From assembly GCF_004791695.1 (NCBI RefSeq), contig NZ_SRSO01000014.1, positions 1-64,000 of the forward strand: DNA of 64,000 nucleotides. Reading direction: 5' to 3'. The notes beneath the pieces were generated by a model. That model was not told the DNA's origin. It did no database searches and saw only the letters and a program-made list of their open reading frames with translations. This DNA is from Flavivirga rizhaonensis (GTDB taxonomy: Bacteria; Bacteroidota; Bacteroidia; Flavobacteriales; Flavobacteriaceae). This document shows positions 27,384 through 36,290 of this stretch, one piece after another; the stretch's first letter is position 1, and every line of letters begins with the position of its first letter. The translations under genes were made by a program, and so were the position numbers.

Positions 27384-28262
27384 TTAGCTATTTCTATTTC
27401 TTTCAATGTAAGTAATAATGCTTTTAGCAATATTTTTGCCTGTGCCAGTTTCGATACCTTCTAGACCAGGGGTTGAGTTTACTTCTAAAAGTAGAGGACC
27501 TCTTGCAGACTGTAACATATCTACACCACAAACAGGAAGTTTTAATACTCTCGATGCTTTCATGGCAACTTTTAATTCAGCTTCATTAAGTTTTATAACT
27601 TCTGCAGTACCACCTCTGTGCAAGTTGGAACGAAACTCTCCTTTTTTGCCTTGTCTTTTTATGGCACCAACTACCTGTCCATCTACAACTAAAGCTCTTA
27701 TATCGGCACCTTTAGCTTCCGATACGTACTCTTGTACCAAAGCTCTTGCCTGCAAACCATTAAAAGCCTCTAAAACAGATTCCGCTGCATTTTTAGTTTC
27801 AGCCAGAACAACACCCAGTCCTTGAGTTCCTTCAAGAAGTTTAATAATAACAGGAGTCCCCCCAACGTGAGCGATCACTTTTTCAACATCTCTTGAATAA
27901 TTAGTAAATACTGTTTTTGGCATACCAATTCCAGCTTTAGAAAGCCTTTGAAAACTTCTTAATTTATCTCTGGATCTTATAATGGCATCCGATGTGACCG
28001 AAGTAAATACATTCATCATTTCAAATTGTCTGACCACAGCACAACCAAAAAAAGTTGAAGAAGCTCCTATTCGGGGAATAATAGCATCTACATAATCTAA
28101 ATAGCGATCTTTATAATAAATGGTTGGTTTTTCTTTTTCAATAATAAGATCACACTTTAAAGGATCTATAACTTCCATATCATGTCCCCGTTTTTCGCCT
28201 TCATTGACAAGGCGTTCGGTAGAAAACAAATTAGGATTTCGAGATAGAATAACTATATTCAT
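27384..28262 (-). CDS. rimK: RimK-family ATP-grasp alpha-L-glutamate ligase
   Basis: 292 residues from the ATG at 28262 (MNIVILSRNPNLFST); a longer in-frame start nine codons upstream adds non-conserved residues. RimK enzymes ligate glutamate to protein or small-molecule carboxylates, classically to the C-terminus of ribosomal protein S6. ATP-grasp features: IIPRIGASSTFFGCAVVRQFE, VIIKLLEGTQGLGVVL, LVQEYVSEAKGADIRALVV, and the Mg-binding LLLEVNSTPGLEGIE. The downstream acylase is probably co-transcribed. Whether S6 is the target here is unknown. Confidence 0.92.
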   Translation of the reverse strand: MNIVILSRNPNLFSTERLVNEGEKRGHDMEVIDPLKCDLIIEKEKPTIYYKDRYLDYVDAIIPRIGASSTFFGCAVVRQFEMMNVFTSVTSDAIIRSRDKLRSFQRLSKAGIGMPKTVFTNYSRDVEKVIAHVGGTPVIIKLLEGTQGLGVVLAETKNAAESVLEAFNGLQARALVQEYVSEAKGADIRALVVDGQVVGAIKRQGKKGEFRSNLHRGGTAEVIKLNEAELKVAMKASRVLKLPVCGVDMLQSARGPLLLEVNSTPGLEGIETGTGKNIAKSIITYIERNRNS

Positions 28263-28336
28263 TAAATATGGTTTAACCCAGTATTGCAATATACTAAAAA
28301 AGGCAAACGAATTTTTACATTATCTAGAATTTAATA

Positions 28337-28344
28337 TACCTTTG
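28337..28344 (+). promoter_or_regulatory. -7 element TACCTTTG immediately before uvrC
   Basis: An exact TAnnTTTG match ending 5 nt before the uvrC ATG (28350), which predicts a leaderless or nearly leaderless mRNA. No clear -33 TTG at the expected spacing; only T-rich DNA. Confidence 0.5.
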
Positions 28345-28349
28345 ATTTA

Positions 28350-30143
28350 ATGGATGTACCTGCGTTAGAAATACAATTAAAAACCTTACCCAATGCCCCA
28401 GGCGTATACCAATATTTTGATGCTAACGATACTATTTTATACGTCGGTAAAGCTAAAAACTTAAAGAAGCGTGTTAGTTCGTATTTTACAAAGACTCATG
28501 ATAATGGAAAAACCAGAGTCCTTGTAAAAAAAATTGCGCGTATAAAACATATTGTTGTAGAAACAGAAACGGATGCTTTGCTGTTAGAAAATAATCTGAT
28601 AAAGAAACACATGCCCCGTTATAATGTGATGCTGAAAGACGATAAATCCTATCCCTGGATTTGCATAAAAAAAGAACGTTTTCCTAGAGTGTTTTCAACA
28701 CGCCGAATCTTTAAAGATGGGAGTGAGTACTTTGGACCTTATACTAGTATGAAAACGGTTTCAACTTTGTTAGATTTAATAAAAGGTCTGTACCCACTAA
28801 GAACATGTAATTACCATTTATCTCAAGAAAAAATAGAAGCAGGTAAATACAAAGTATGTTTAGAATATCATTTAGGAAATTGTAAAGGTGCTTGTGAGGG
28901 GTTAGAAACCGAACAAGAATACCATGATAATGTAAAAGCCATTAAAGAAATTTTAAAAGGAAACTTTAAAGATTCCCTGATGCAATTTAAAATGCAAATG
29001 AAACAGTTTGCAGAAGATATGCAATTTGAAGTGGCTCAGAAAATAAAGGAGAAAATAGAAATATTAGAAAATTATCAGGCAAAATCTACCATCGTTAATC
29101 CAAAAATTAGCAATGTTGATGTGTTTTCTATCATGAGTGACGAAAGTTATGGTTATGTTAACTTTTTACAGCTTTCATACGGATCTATTATCAGATCACA
29201 TACCTTAGAGGTAAAAAAGAAGTTAGACGAAACAGATTTACAGCTTTTAGAGTTAGCTATTATTGAAATAAGGCAACGTTTCAATTCCAATTCAAAAGAG
29301 ATTTATGTGCCTTTTAAAGTGGATCTGGGTAATGATGTTAAAGTAACCGTGCCAAAGTTAGGAGACAAAAAGCATATTTTAGATTTATCGCTTCGGAATG
29401 CAAAGTACTACAGAATGGAGCGTTTTAAGCAAGATAAAATTGTAGATCCAGATAGACATGCCAATAGGATTATGGCACAGATGAAAGCGGATTTAAGACT
29501 TTCTAGTGAACCAAGACATATTGAATGTTTTGATAATTCTAATATTCAGGGAACCAATCCAGTGGCTGCATGTGTGGTTTTTAAAAATGGGAAACCTAGT
29601 AAAAAAGATTATCGTCATTTTAATATCAAAACAGTTGTGGGACCAGATGATTTTGCATCGATGGAGGAAGTAGTATACAGAAGGTATAAACGTTTGGTTG
29701 ACGAAAAACAACCATTGCCACAGCTTATTATTATTGATGGTGGTAAGGGACAATTATCTTCAGCTTTAAAAAGCTTAGATGCTTTAAACTTGAGAGGAAA
29801 AATAGCCATCATAGGAATAGCAAAACGATTAGAAGAATTATTTTATCCAAACGATCCTATTCCATTATATTTAGATAAGAAAAGTGAAACCTTAAAGATT
29901 ATACAACAATTGCGTAACGAAGCACATCGTTTTGGAATTGAACATCATAGAAATAAACGTAGCAAAAATGCGTTAAATACAGAGTTAGAAACAATTTCTG
30001 GCATAGGAGATAAAACAGTTGTAGAGTTATTAAAATATTTTAAATCTGCTAAACGGGTAGCCAATGCAAAGTTAGACGAGTTAGAGGCTGTTGTAGGTGT
30101 TTCTAGAGCAGAAAAGGTTTATAATTATTATCATGGAAAGTAA
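28350..30143 (+). CDS. uvrC: Excinuclease ABC subunit C
   Basis: 597 residues, normal for Bacteroidota. Makes the two incisions of nucleotide excision repair with UvrAB. GIY-YIG domain at about 15-95 (PGVYQYFDANDTILYVGKAKNLKKRVSSYF), UVR motif around 200-240, UvrC RNase H-like endonuclease domain (IECFDNSNIQGTNPVAACVVF, IIDGGKGQLSSA), and a C-terminal helix-hairpin-helix pair (LETISGIGDKTVVELLKYF). The start at 28350 is supported by the family N-terminus and by a -7 element directly in front. Divergent from rimK. Confidence 0.97.
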   Translation: MDVPALEIQLKTLPNAPGVYQYFDANDTILYVGKAKNLKKRVSSYFTKTHDNGKTRVLVKKIARIKHIVVETETDALLLENNLIKKHMPRYNVMLKDDKSYPWICIKKERFPRVFSTRRIFKDGSEYFGPYTSMKTVSTLLDLIKGLYPLRTCNYHLSQEKIEAGKYKVCLEYHLGNCKGACEGLETEQEYHDNVKAIKEILKGNFKDSLMQFKMQMKQFAEDMQFEVAQKIKEKIEILENYQAKSTIVNPKISNVDVFSIMSDESYGYVNFLQLSYGSIIRSHTLEVKKKLDETDLQLLELAIIEIRQRFNSNSKEIYVPFKVDLGNDVKVTVPKLGDKKHILDLSLRNAKYYRMERFKQDKIVDPDRHANRIMAQMKADLRLSSEPRHIECFDNSNIQGTNPVAACVVFKNGKPSKKDYRHFNIKTVVGPDDFASMEEVVYRRYKRLVDEKQPLPQLIIIDGGKGQLSSALKSLDALNLRGKIAIIGIAKRLEELFYPNDPIPLYLDKKSETLKIIQQLRNEAHRFGIEHHRNKRSKNALNTELETISGIGDKTVVELLKYFKSAKRVANAKLDELEAVVGVSRAEKVYNYYHGK

Positions 30144-30186
30144 TTTAGTTTTAAAAAGAATTTCAATATATGATTTCAAAAGCATT

Positions 30187-30274
30187 TGTCATTTTGAACA
30201 AAGAGAGAAATCACATAAAATAGATAACACAAATCTTTATGAGATGTCTCAATCGTACCTCATTTCGACATGAC
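30187..30274. repeat. Intergenic inverted-repeat element
   Basis: GTCATTTTGAAC at the left is answered by an inverted ...TTTCGACATGAC at 30264-30274. The right arm GATGTCTCAATCGT...CGACATGAC (30243-30274) recurs at 46630-46660 with one substitution and one indel. Part of the same broad family as the 52 kb and 63 kb repeats, which share CGTTCCTC and a terminal TGAC. Confidence 0.6.
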
Positions 30275-30321
30275 AAATTCAGTGAAATTTTGAGCCATAT
30301 AGATTTGATTAAAAATAAAAT

Positions 30322-32574
30322 TTGAAAATAAAAATTACCATAATAACAGTCTTTCTATTTGCTTTGTTTTCCGTAAAAGCGCAAAATAAAACGCATAATG
30401 ATGATGTTAAAGTTGGTTTAGTATTAAGTGGTGGTGGCGCAAAAGGTTTAGCGCATATTGGAGCTCTTAAAGTTATTGATAGTTTGGGGGTAAAAGTTGA
30501 TTATGTCGCAGGAACAAGTATGGGTGCTATTATAGGAGCATTATATGCATCAGGATACTCAGGAAATCAATTAGATTCTATTTTTAAAGAGGTTAATTTT
30601 GATAATATTATAAATGATAATTTACCTAGAGCATCCAAAGCATTTTATGAACGAGATAATGATGAAAGGTATGCTATAAAACTTCCTTTTAATGGTTTTA
30701 AACTCTCATTACCATCAGCACTTTCCCGAGGTCAGAATACGTATAATTTACTTTCAAAGTTAACACTGCACGTTAATGAAATAAAAAACTTTAACGAATT
30801 GCCCATTCCGTTTTTTTGTATTGCCACCAATATTGAAACAGGACAAGCTGTTATGCTTGATAGGGGGAATTTAGCCCAATCTGCTATGGCCAGCGGGGCA
30901 CTGCCTTCTATATTTCAACCTGTGGTTATTAATGACAAAATGCTAACAGATGGCGGGGTTGTAAATAACTACCCAATTGATGAATTAAGAGCTAAAGGGA
31001 TGGATGTTATCATTGGAGTCGATGTTCAAGATGGGTTAGTTGACCGTGAAAAATTAATCTCGGCACCAGATGTTTTACTTCAAATTAACAATTTTAGGAC
31101 GATTAAAGACATGAAGCTAAAAGCTCCTAAAACAGATGTTTATATTAAACCAGATATCAAAGACTTTAATGTCGTATCTTTTAGTGAAGGATTTAAGATT
31201 ATTGAAACAGGGAGACAAGCTGCCATAAATAAAGCTGAAGCTTTACAAGCTTTAATTAAAAAAGACCAAAAGACAATAACTGTCCCGAAGACAAAAATAA
31301 AAGCCCAAGACAGTATCATAATTAACAGTGTTTCTTTTTCTGGAAATAAGAGTTATACAAGGTCTTATCTCATGGGAAAAATGAAACTGAAATTTAATAA
31401 AAAGATAAGTTATGAAGACTTTGACAAAGGCGTAAATAGTTTAGTAGCTACAAATAACTTTGAGACCTTCCATTATGAGTTTAGAAAAACAAAAGGAAAA
31501 GAAGGATATGATTTATTTGCAGCATTAACAGAAACTAAAAATACTGCTTTTTTAAAAGCAGGTATCCATTATGACGATTTATATAAAAGTGCATTGTTGG
31601 TAAATCTAACTAAAAATCATTTATTATTTGATAATGATGTAGCCTCATTAGATATAATTTTAGGCGATAATGTTAGATATAATTTTGAATATTTAATCGA
31701 TAAAGGTTTTTATTGGAGCATCGGATTAAAATCCAGATTTCAACAATTTCATAAAAACATAAGTGCCCAATTATTGCTAGATGATAATCAATTAATAGGA
31801 ACAGGGTTGAATAAAATAGATGCAAAATTACAAGATCAGACCAATCAATTTTATTTACAAACATTATTTAGAAAAGATTTTGCAATTAGTTTGGGAGCAG
31901 AACATAAACGTTTGGAAGTGAAGTCCCAAACAATTATGACAAATAATCAAGATGATGATGATGATGAGTTTTTATTTGAAAATACCGATTACTTTAGTGT
32001 TTTTGGGAATTTAAAGTTAGATACTTACGATAATAGATATTTTCCAACAAAAGGATTTTATTTTAATGGTGATATACATTTATATCTTCATGCATCTAGC
32101 TTTAATGATAATTTTGAAAGATTTTCAATTGTTAAAGCAGACATGGGGTATGCTTTTAGTGTTACAGATAAATTAGCATTCAATGTACAATCGAGTGGTG
32201 GATTTAAGCTAGGCGATAAATCTACCCAAGCTCTAGATTTTGCATTAGGAGGTTATGGTAATAATTTAATAAATAATTTTGTGCCGTTTTTGGGTTACGA
32301 TTTTCTTGCACTTACAGGTAACAGTTATGTAAAAGCATCTGCTAGTGCCGATTACGAGATTTTTAAAAATCACCACATTACTTTAGAGGGTAACTGGGCA
32401 AATATAGATGATGATATATTTGAAACTGGTGAGTGGTTTACGTTTTCAGATTATAATGGTTATGCGTTAGGGTATTCAATAGATACTTTTGTTGGCCCTA
32501 TTCAAGGAAAATTCAGTTATTCTCCCGAACAGAAAAAAAGTATCTGGTTTTTTAATATTGGTTTTTGGTTTTAA
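30322..32574 (+). CDS. Patatin-like phospholipase with C-terminal outer-membrane beta-barrel
   Basis: 750 residues from a TTG start (30322) that opens a signal peptide (ALFSVKAQ). Patatin domain at about 30-310: oxyanion GGGAKG (37-42), GTSMG with nucleophile Ser66, and TDGG with Asp210 forming the catalytic dyad. A POTRA-like segment follows (about 330-405, INSVSFSGNKSYTRSYLMGKM), then a BamA/surface-antigen-like barrel ending in FNIGFWF. The architecture resembles PlpD-type (type Vd) autotransporters, in which the lipase is linked to a barrel. Probably acts on phospholipids at or outside the outer membrane. No cotranscribed partner. Confidence 0.9.
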   Translation: MKIKITIITVFLFALFSVKAQNKTHNDDVKVGLVLSGGGAKGLAHIGALKVIDSLGVKVDYVAGTSMGAIIGALYASGYSGNQLDSIFKEVNFDNIINDNLPRASKAFYERDNDERYAIKLPFNGFKLSLPSALSRGQNTYNLLSKLTLHVNEIKNFNELPIPFFCIATNIETGQAVMLDRGNLAQSAMASGALPSIFQPVVINDKMLTDGGVVNNYPIDELRAKGMDVIIGVDVQDGLVDREKLISAPDVLLQINNFRTIKDMKLKAPKTDVYIKPDIKDFNVVSFSEGFKIIETGRQAAINKAEALQALIKKDQKTITVPKTKIKAQDSIIINSVSFSGNKSYTRSYLMGKMKLKFNKKISYEDFDKGVNSLVATNNFETFHYEFRKTKGKEGYDLFAALTETKNTAFLKAGIHYDDLYKSALLVNLTKNHLLFDNDVASLDIILGDNVRYNFEYLIDKGFYWSIGLKSRFQQFHKNISAQLLLDDNQLIGTGLNKIDAKLQDQTNQFYLQTLFRKDFAISLGAEHKRLEVKSQTIMTNNQDDDDDEFLFENTDYFSVFGNLKLDTYDNRYFPTKGFYFNGDIHLYLHASSFNDNFERFSIVKADMGYAFSVTDKLAFNVQSSGGFKLGDKSTQALDFALGGYGNNLINNFVPFLGYDFLALTGNSYVKASASADYEIFKNHHITLEGNWANIDDDIFETGEWFTFSDYNGYALGYSIDTFVGPIQGKFSYSPEQKKSIWFFNIGFWF

Positions 32575-32699
32575 AATAGTGTTTTTCCATTAAAATTACC
32601 AATACTAACTTAAGGCTGTTTGAGTCATTAAAGCTATAAAAATCTAAGATTCTCTTTCTTTTTTACAAATTCGCAAATTTTCACGATATTTGTATAGTT

Positions 32700-32765
32700 A
32701 TGCAAACTTTTTGGCAAGGACTTTTAGTATTCTTACACTATCTTATCAAGAGAAATCCTGAATAG
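32700..32765 (+). CDS. Possible 21-residue small protein
   Basis: ATG at 32700 to TAG at 32765 encodes MQTFWQGLLVFLHYLIKRNPE, a hydrophobic segment with a basic tail. A GATATTTG (near TAnnTTTG) lies a few nt upstream. It is the only organised thing in the 284-bp gap before hmgA; there is no homology evidence and it may be chance. Confidence 0.2.
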   Translation: MQTFWQGLLVFLHYLIKRNPE

Positions 32766-32858
32766 GCAGTCTTTATTGTATCTTTAAATATATCATTTTA
32801 AAGTTTAGGATTTTGGGTCTGTAACTTTATCTTTTTTTAATCTTTAATTTTAGAAACA

Positions 32859-34013
32859 ATGCCTTTTTATCATAAATTAGGAAATATTCCACATAAACGA
32901 CATATACAATTTCGAAAGCCAGATGGCAGTTTGTATTATGAACAGTTATTTGGTACTATTGGGTTTGATGGGATGTCTACCAATAGTTATCATGAACAAC
33001 GCCCCACACAAGTAAAAGAAATAAAAAAGCAATATAGTGTCGCTCCAAAAATTGCTTTAAAAAATAATATCAAATCATATCGTTTAAAAGGTTTTCAGGT
33101 AAAGTCAGAACAAGACTTTTTGGAAAGCAGAAAAACAGTACTTGTGAATAGTGATTGTGCTATTATATTGGCCGCACCAAAACAATCTACAAACGATTAT
33201 TTTTATAAAAATACAGATGCAGACGAGCTTATTTTCATCCATAAAGGAACAGGTAAGTTAAGAACCATGTTAGGTAATCTCGATTTTAAGTACGGAGATT
33301 ATCTATTAGTCCCGAGAGGGATTATTTATAAAATAGACTTCGATACCGAAGATAATAGATTGTTTATAGTAGAATCTCACAGACCAATATATACACCAAA
33401 GCGTTATAGGAATTGGTTTGGACAATTATTAGAACATTCACCGTTTTGTGAGCGGGATATTCGCAGACCAGAAGAATTGGAAACCTATAATGAATCTGGA
33501 GATTTTTTAATAAAAGTAAAAAAACAAGGAGACATTATAGAAATGGTTTACGCATCACATCCTTTTGATGTGGTTGGTTACGATGGATATAATTATCCGT
33601 ATGCCTTTTCAATTCATGATTTCGAACCTATTACGGGGCGTATTCACCAGCCACCACCGGTGCATCAAACTTTCGAAACCGATGCTTTTGTAGTGTGCAG
33701 TTTTGTACCACGTTTATACGATTATCATCCACAGGCTATACCAGCACCATATAATCATAGTAATATAGATAGCGATGAGGTACTGTATTATGTAGATGGT
33801 GATTTTATGAGTAGAAATGATATTGATGCAGGTCATATATCGTTACATCCAGCGGGAATCCCACATGGGCCACATCCAGGAGCAGCAGAGAGAAGTATCG
33901 GAGAAGAAAAAACCGATGAACTTGCTGTTATGGTAGATACATTTAAACCACTTATGGTTACCGAAGAAGCTATGAAAATAGCCGATGAAGATTACCATAA
34001 ATCATGGTTATAG
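32859..34013 (+). CDS. hmgA: Homogentisate 1,2-dioxygenase
   Basis: 384 residues, the shorter bacterial form. Opens the ring of homogentisate to maleylacetoacetate in tyrosine/phenylalanine degradation (EC 1.13.11.5). Recognised from YHKLGNIPHKRHIQFRKPDG, FIHKGTGKLRTMLGNL (cupin), APYNHSNIDSDEVLYYVDGDF, and HPAGIPHGPHPGAAE, which carries iron ligands. It precedes hppD, the previous enzyme of the pathway, by 116 bp containing a palindromic repeat element. Fumarylacetoacetase and maleylacetoacetate isomerase are not in the window. Confidence 0.96.
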   Translation: MPFYHKLGNIPHKRHIQFRKPDGSLYYEQLFGTIGFDGMSTNSYHEQRPTQVKEIKKQYSVAPKIALKNNIKSYRLKGFQVKSEQDFLESRKTVLVNSDCAIILAAPKQSTNDYFYKNTDADELIFIHKGTGKLRTMLGNLDFKYGDYLLVPRGIIYKIDFDTEDNRLFIVESHRPIYTPKRYRNWFGQLLEHSPFCERDIRRPEELETYNESGDFLIKVKKQGDIIEMVYASHPFDVVGYDGYNYPYAFSIHDFEPITGRIHQPPPVHQTFETDAFVVCSFVPRLYDYHPQAIPAPYNHSNIDSDEVLYYVDGDFMSRNDIDAGHISLHPAGIPHGPHPGAAERSIGEEKTDELAVMVDTFKPLMVTEEAMKIADEDYHKSWL

Positions 34014-34125
34014 CCCCTAAATCCCAAAAGGGGCTTTTGAGGCGTTTAAAAAATTTTATTCATAAAAGCACTCAAAATCCGTCCAGTTTTGAGTCCCTTC
34101 CCTTTGGGAAGGTTAGGATGGGCTT
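34014..34125. repeat. Cargo-less copy of the ileS insertion element between hmgA and hppD
   Basis: Left end CCCCTAAATCCC-AAAA-GGGGCTTTT (34014-34038) and right end GTCCCTTCCC-TTT-GGGAAGG...AGGATGGGCTTT (34093-34125) match in sequence and order the two ends of the DUF559 insertion in ileS; the last 11 bases AGGATGGGCTT are identical to 21057-21067. The middle (about 55 bp) has no nuclease coding. It immediately precedes the hppD start at 34130 and keeps an open frame through it, so start-finding can be misled into adding 42 residues. Confidence 0.65.
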
Positions 34126-34129
34126 TATT

Positions 34130-35287
34130 ATGAAAGACATAAAATCAGTAAACTACGGTTTAGAAAAAATATTTGAAGGAGCGCAAGATTTTTTACCACT
34201 TTTAGGAACAGATTATGTAGAATTCTACGTAGGTAATGCAAAGCAATCAGCACATTTTTATAAAACAGCATTTGGATTTCAATCTTATGCCTATAAAGGA
34301 TTAGAAACGGGGTCTAAAGATTCTGTAAGTTATGTGCTTAAGCAAGACAAAATACGTTTGGTGTTAACCACACCATTAAATAGTACATCGCCAATAAACG
34401 AACATATTGTAAAACATGGTGATGGTGTAAAAGTTATAGCACTCTGGGTAGAGGATGCCAGAAAAGCGTATCAAGAAACTACTAGTCGGGGTGCAAAATC
34501 ATATATGGAACCTACAGTAGAGAAGGATGAACACGGCGAGGTTGTTAGAGCTGGGATATATACATATGGTGAGACCGTACACATATTTGTAGAGCGTAAA
34601 AACTATAACGGCACATTTTTACCAGGTTTCAGTAAATGGAAATCAGATTATAACCCAGAACCACTAGGTCTTAAGTATATAGACCATATGGTAGGTAATG
34701 TTGGTTGGGGAGAAATGAATACGTGGGTAAAATGGTATGAAGATGTTATGGGTTTTGAAAACTTTTTATCCTTTGATGATAAACAAATCCATACTGAATA
34801 TTCAGCGTTAATGAGTAAAGTAATGAGTAATGGTAACGGGCGCATAAAATTCCCAATAAACGAGCCTGCAGAAGGAAAGAAAAAATCTCAGATAGAAGAA
34901 TATTTAGATTTTTATGAAGGGCCAGGAGTTCAGCATATAGCAGTTGCTACCGATGATATTATTACAACAGTTTCTAGTTTAAGAGCTAGAGGTATTGAAT
35001 TTTTATCCACCCCACCAGAAGAATATTATAAAGCAGTTCCAGGAAGATTAGAAGAACATAGTCATGAATTAAGAGAAGATATCGAGACATTAAAAGGATT
35101 AGGAATAATGATTGATGCCGATGAGGAAGGCTATTTACTGCAAATTTTCACAAAACCAGTTGAAGATAGACCAACGTTATTTTTTGAAATTATTCAGCGA
35201 ATGGGAGCTCGTGGTTTTGGAGCAGGAAATTTTAAAGCGCTTTTTGAATCGATAGAAAGAGAACAAGCTAACAGAGGTACGCTATAA
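34130..35287 (+). CDS. hppD: 4-hydroxyphenylpyruvate dioxygenase
   Basis: 385 residues from the ATG at 34130. Converts 4-hydroxyphenylpyruvate to homogentisate (EC 1.13.11.27), feeding HmgA. Two vicinal-oxygen-chelate domains: N-terminal GTDYVEFYVGNAKQSAHFY, and catalytic KYIDHMVGNVGWGEM (first His ligand), GPGVQHIAVATDDI (second His), and the C-terminal Fe-binding Glu in TLFFEIIQRMGARGFGAGNF. An upstream in-frame ATG at 34004 overlaps hmgA and would translate the repeat element, so it is rejected. A strong terminator lies just after the stop. Confidence 0.96.
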   Translation: MKDIKSVNYGLEKIFEGAQDFLPLLGTDYVEFYVGNAKQSAHFYKTAFGFQSYAYKGLETGSKDSVSYVLKQDKIRLVLTTPLNSTSPINEHIVKHGDGVKVIALWVEDARKAYQETTSRGAKSYMEPTVEKDEHGEVVRAGIYTYGETVHIFVERKNYNGTFLPGFSKWKSDYNPEPLGLKYIDHMVGNVGWGEMNTWVKWYEDVMGFENFLSFDDKQIHTEYSALMSKVMSNGNGRIKFPINEPAEGKKKSQIEEYLDFYEGPGVQHIAVATDDIITTVSSLRARGIEFLSTPPEEYYKAVPGRLEEHSHELREDIETLKGLGIMIDADEEGYLLQIFTKPVEDRPTLFFEIIQRMGARGFGAGNFKALFESIEREQANRGTL

Positions 35288-35311
35288 AATATCCGTATGT
35301 GAAGTTTAAAC

Positions 35312-35346
35312 AAAAACTCCACCATTAATTTGGTGGAGTTTTTTGT
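35312..35346 (+). terminator. Intrinsic terminator after hppD
   Basis: A 13-bp perfect stem (arms 35312-35324 and 35331-35343, core ACTCCACCA/TGGTGGAGT), 6-nt loop, T-run into 35344. Ends the hmgA-hppD unit. Confidence 0.88.
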
Positions 35347-35417
35347 TTTTTGAACATATCGTAACAAATTAATGTTAAGCTCTTCTAATTAATAACAAGG
35401 AGTCTAAAGAAATTTTT

Positions 35418-35425
35418 TATTTTTG
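35418..35425 (+). promoter_or_regulatory. -7 element TATTTTTG upstream of the DUF3108 gene
   Basis: An exact TAnnTTTG match about 75 nt before the ATG at 35501; likely promoter of the DUF3108-TDO-M23-pgi run. No clear -33 TTG. Confidence 0.4.
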
Positions 35426-35500
35426 GAACAGTAATTGTAATTTCTAAACATATAGCAATAAAATGTACATTAAGAAGTTACATTATCAAGACCCATACAA

Positions 35501-36280
35501 ATGAAAAAAATACTACTTATATTAACAGTAATATTAACCATGCAAATGTCTTTTTCTCAGCAAGAGTCGGCATTTGGAAATGGTGAATGGTTTAAATTTA
35601 GAATGAGTTATAGCGGCTTTTTAAAAGCAGGGAATGCCACACTTGCAGTAAAAGATTCTAAATTAAATAACAAAGATGTTTATCATGTAGTCGGAAATGG
35701 TTGGACTACTGGTATGATAAAATGGTTTTTCAAAGTAACAGACAGATACGAAAGTTACTTTGATAAAAAAACCATTATGCCTTATAAATTTATTAGAAAG
35801 ATAGATGAAGGCGGGCATACTAAAGATCTTGAAATAGATTTTGATCAGGTAAACCACAAGGCATATGTAAACAATAAAAAGTACAATAAAAAGACAGTTA
35901 TTGATACTAGGCCTAATATCCAAGACATGGTGTCTACTTTTTATTATTTACGTAATAATTTAGATACCAATGGTTTAAAACCAGGGGGTGAAGTCAGAGT
36001 AGATATGTTTTTTGATGAAGAAAACTATGGATTCAAACTACAATATCTTGGAGAGGAAACCATTGACACAGATTTTGGAGAAATTGAATCTTTAAAATTC
36101 AGACCATACGTTATGGCAGGACGTGTTTTTAAAGAGGAAGAAAGTTTAACACTATGGGTGTCAAAAGACAAAAATAAAGTACCTTTACGCATCAAAGCAG
36201 ATTTAGCAGTTGGCTCTCTTAGAGCAGACCTTGAAGCTTTTAAAGGATTAAAGCATCCTTTTAAAATAGTTGTTAGATAA
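35501..36280 (+). CDS. DUF3108 periplasmic protein
   Basis: 259 residues with a signal peptide (TMQMSFSQ, cleavage near residue 19). Matches the DUF3108 pattern of a beta-rich secreted protein: GEWFKFRMSYSGFLKAGNATL, TDRYESYFDKKTIMPYKFIRKI, VDMFFDEENYGFKLQYLGEE, and a late LTLWVSKDKNKVPLRI. No enzymatic motif is visible and function is unknown. It is the first gene of a tightly packed run: tryptophan dioxygenase starts 10 bp later, then an overlapping M23 peptidase and pgi. Confidence 0.82.
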   Translation: MKKILLILTVILTMQMSFSQQESAFGNGEWFKFRMSYSGFLKAGNATLAVKDSKLNNKDVYHVVGNGWTTGMIKWFFKVTDRYESYFDKKTIMPYKFIRKIDEGGHTKDLEIDFDQVNHKAYVNNKKYNKKTVIDTRPNIQDMVSTFYYLRNNLDTNGLKPGGEVRVDMFFDEENYGFKLQYLGEETIDTDFGEIESLKFRPYVMAGRVFKEEESLTLWVSKDKNKVPLRIKADLAVGSLRADLEAFKGLKHPFKIVVR

Positions 36281-36290
36281 TTAATAGATT

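Noticed and set aside
34004..34129. N-terminal 42-residue extension of hppD
   Set aside because: It overlaps hmgA and is encoded by the repeat element; the conserved protein begins at 34130.
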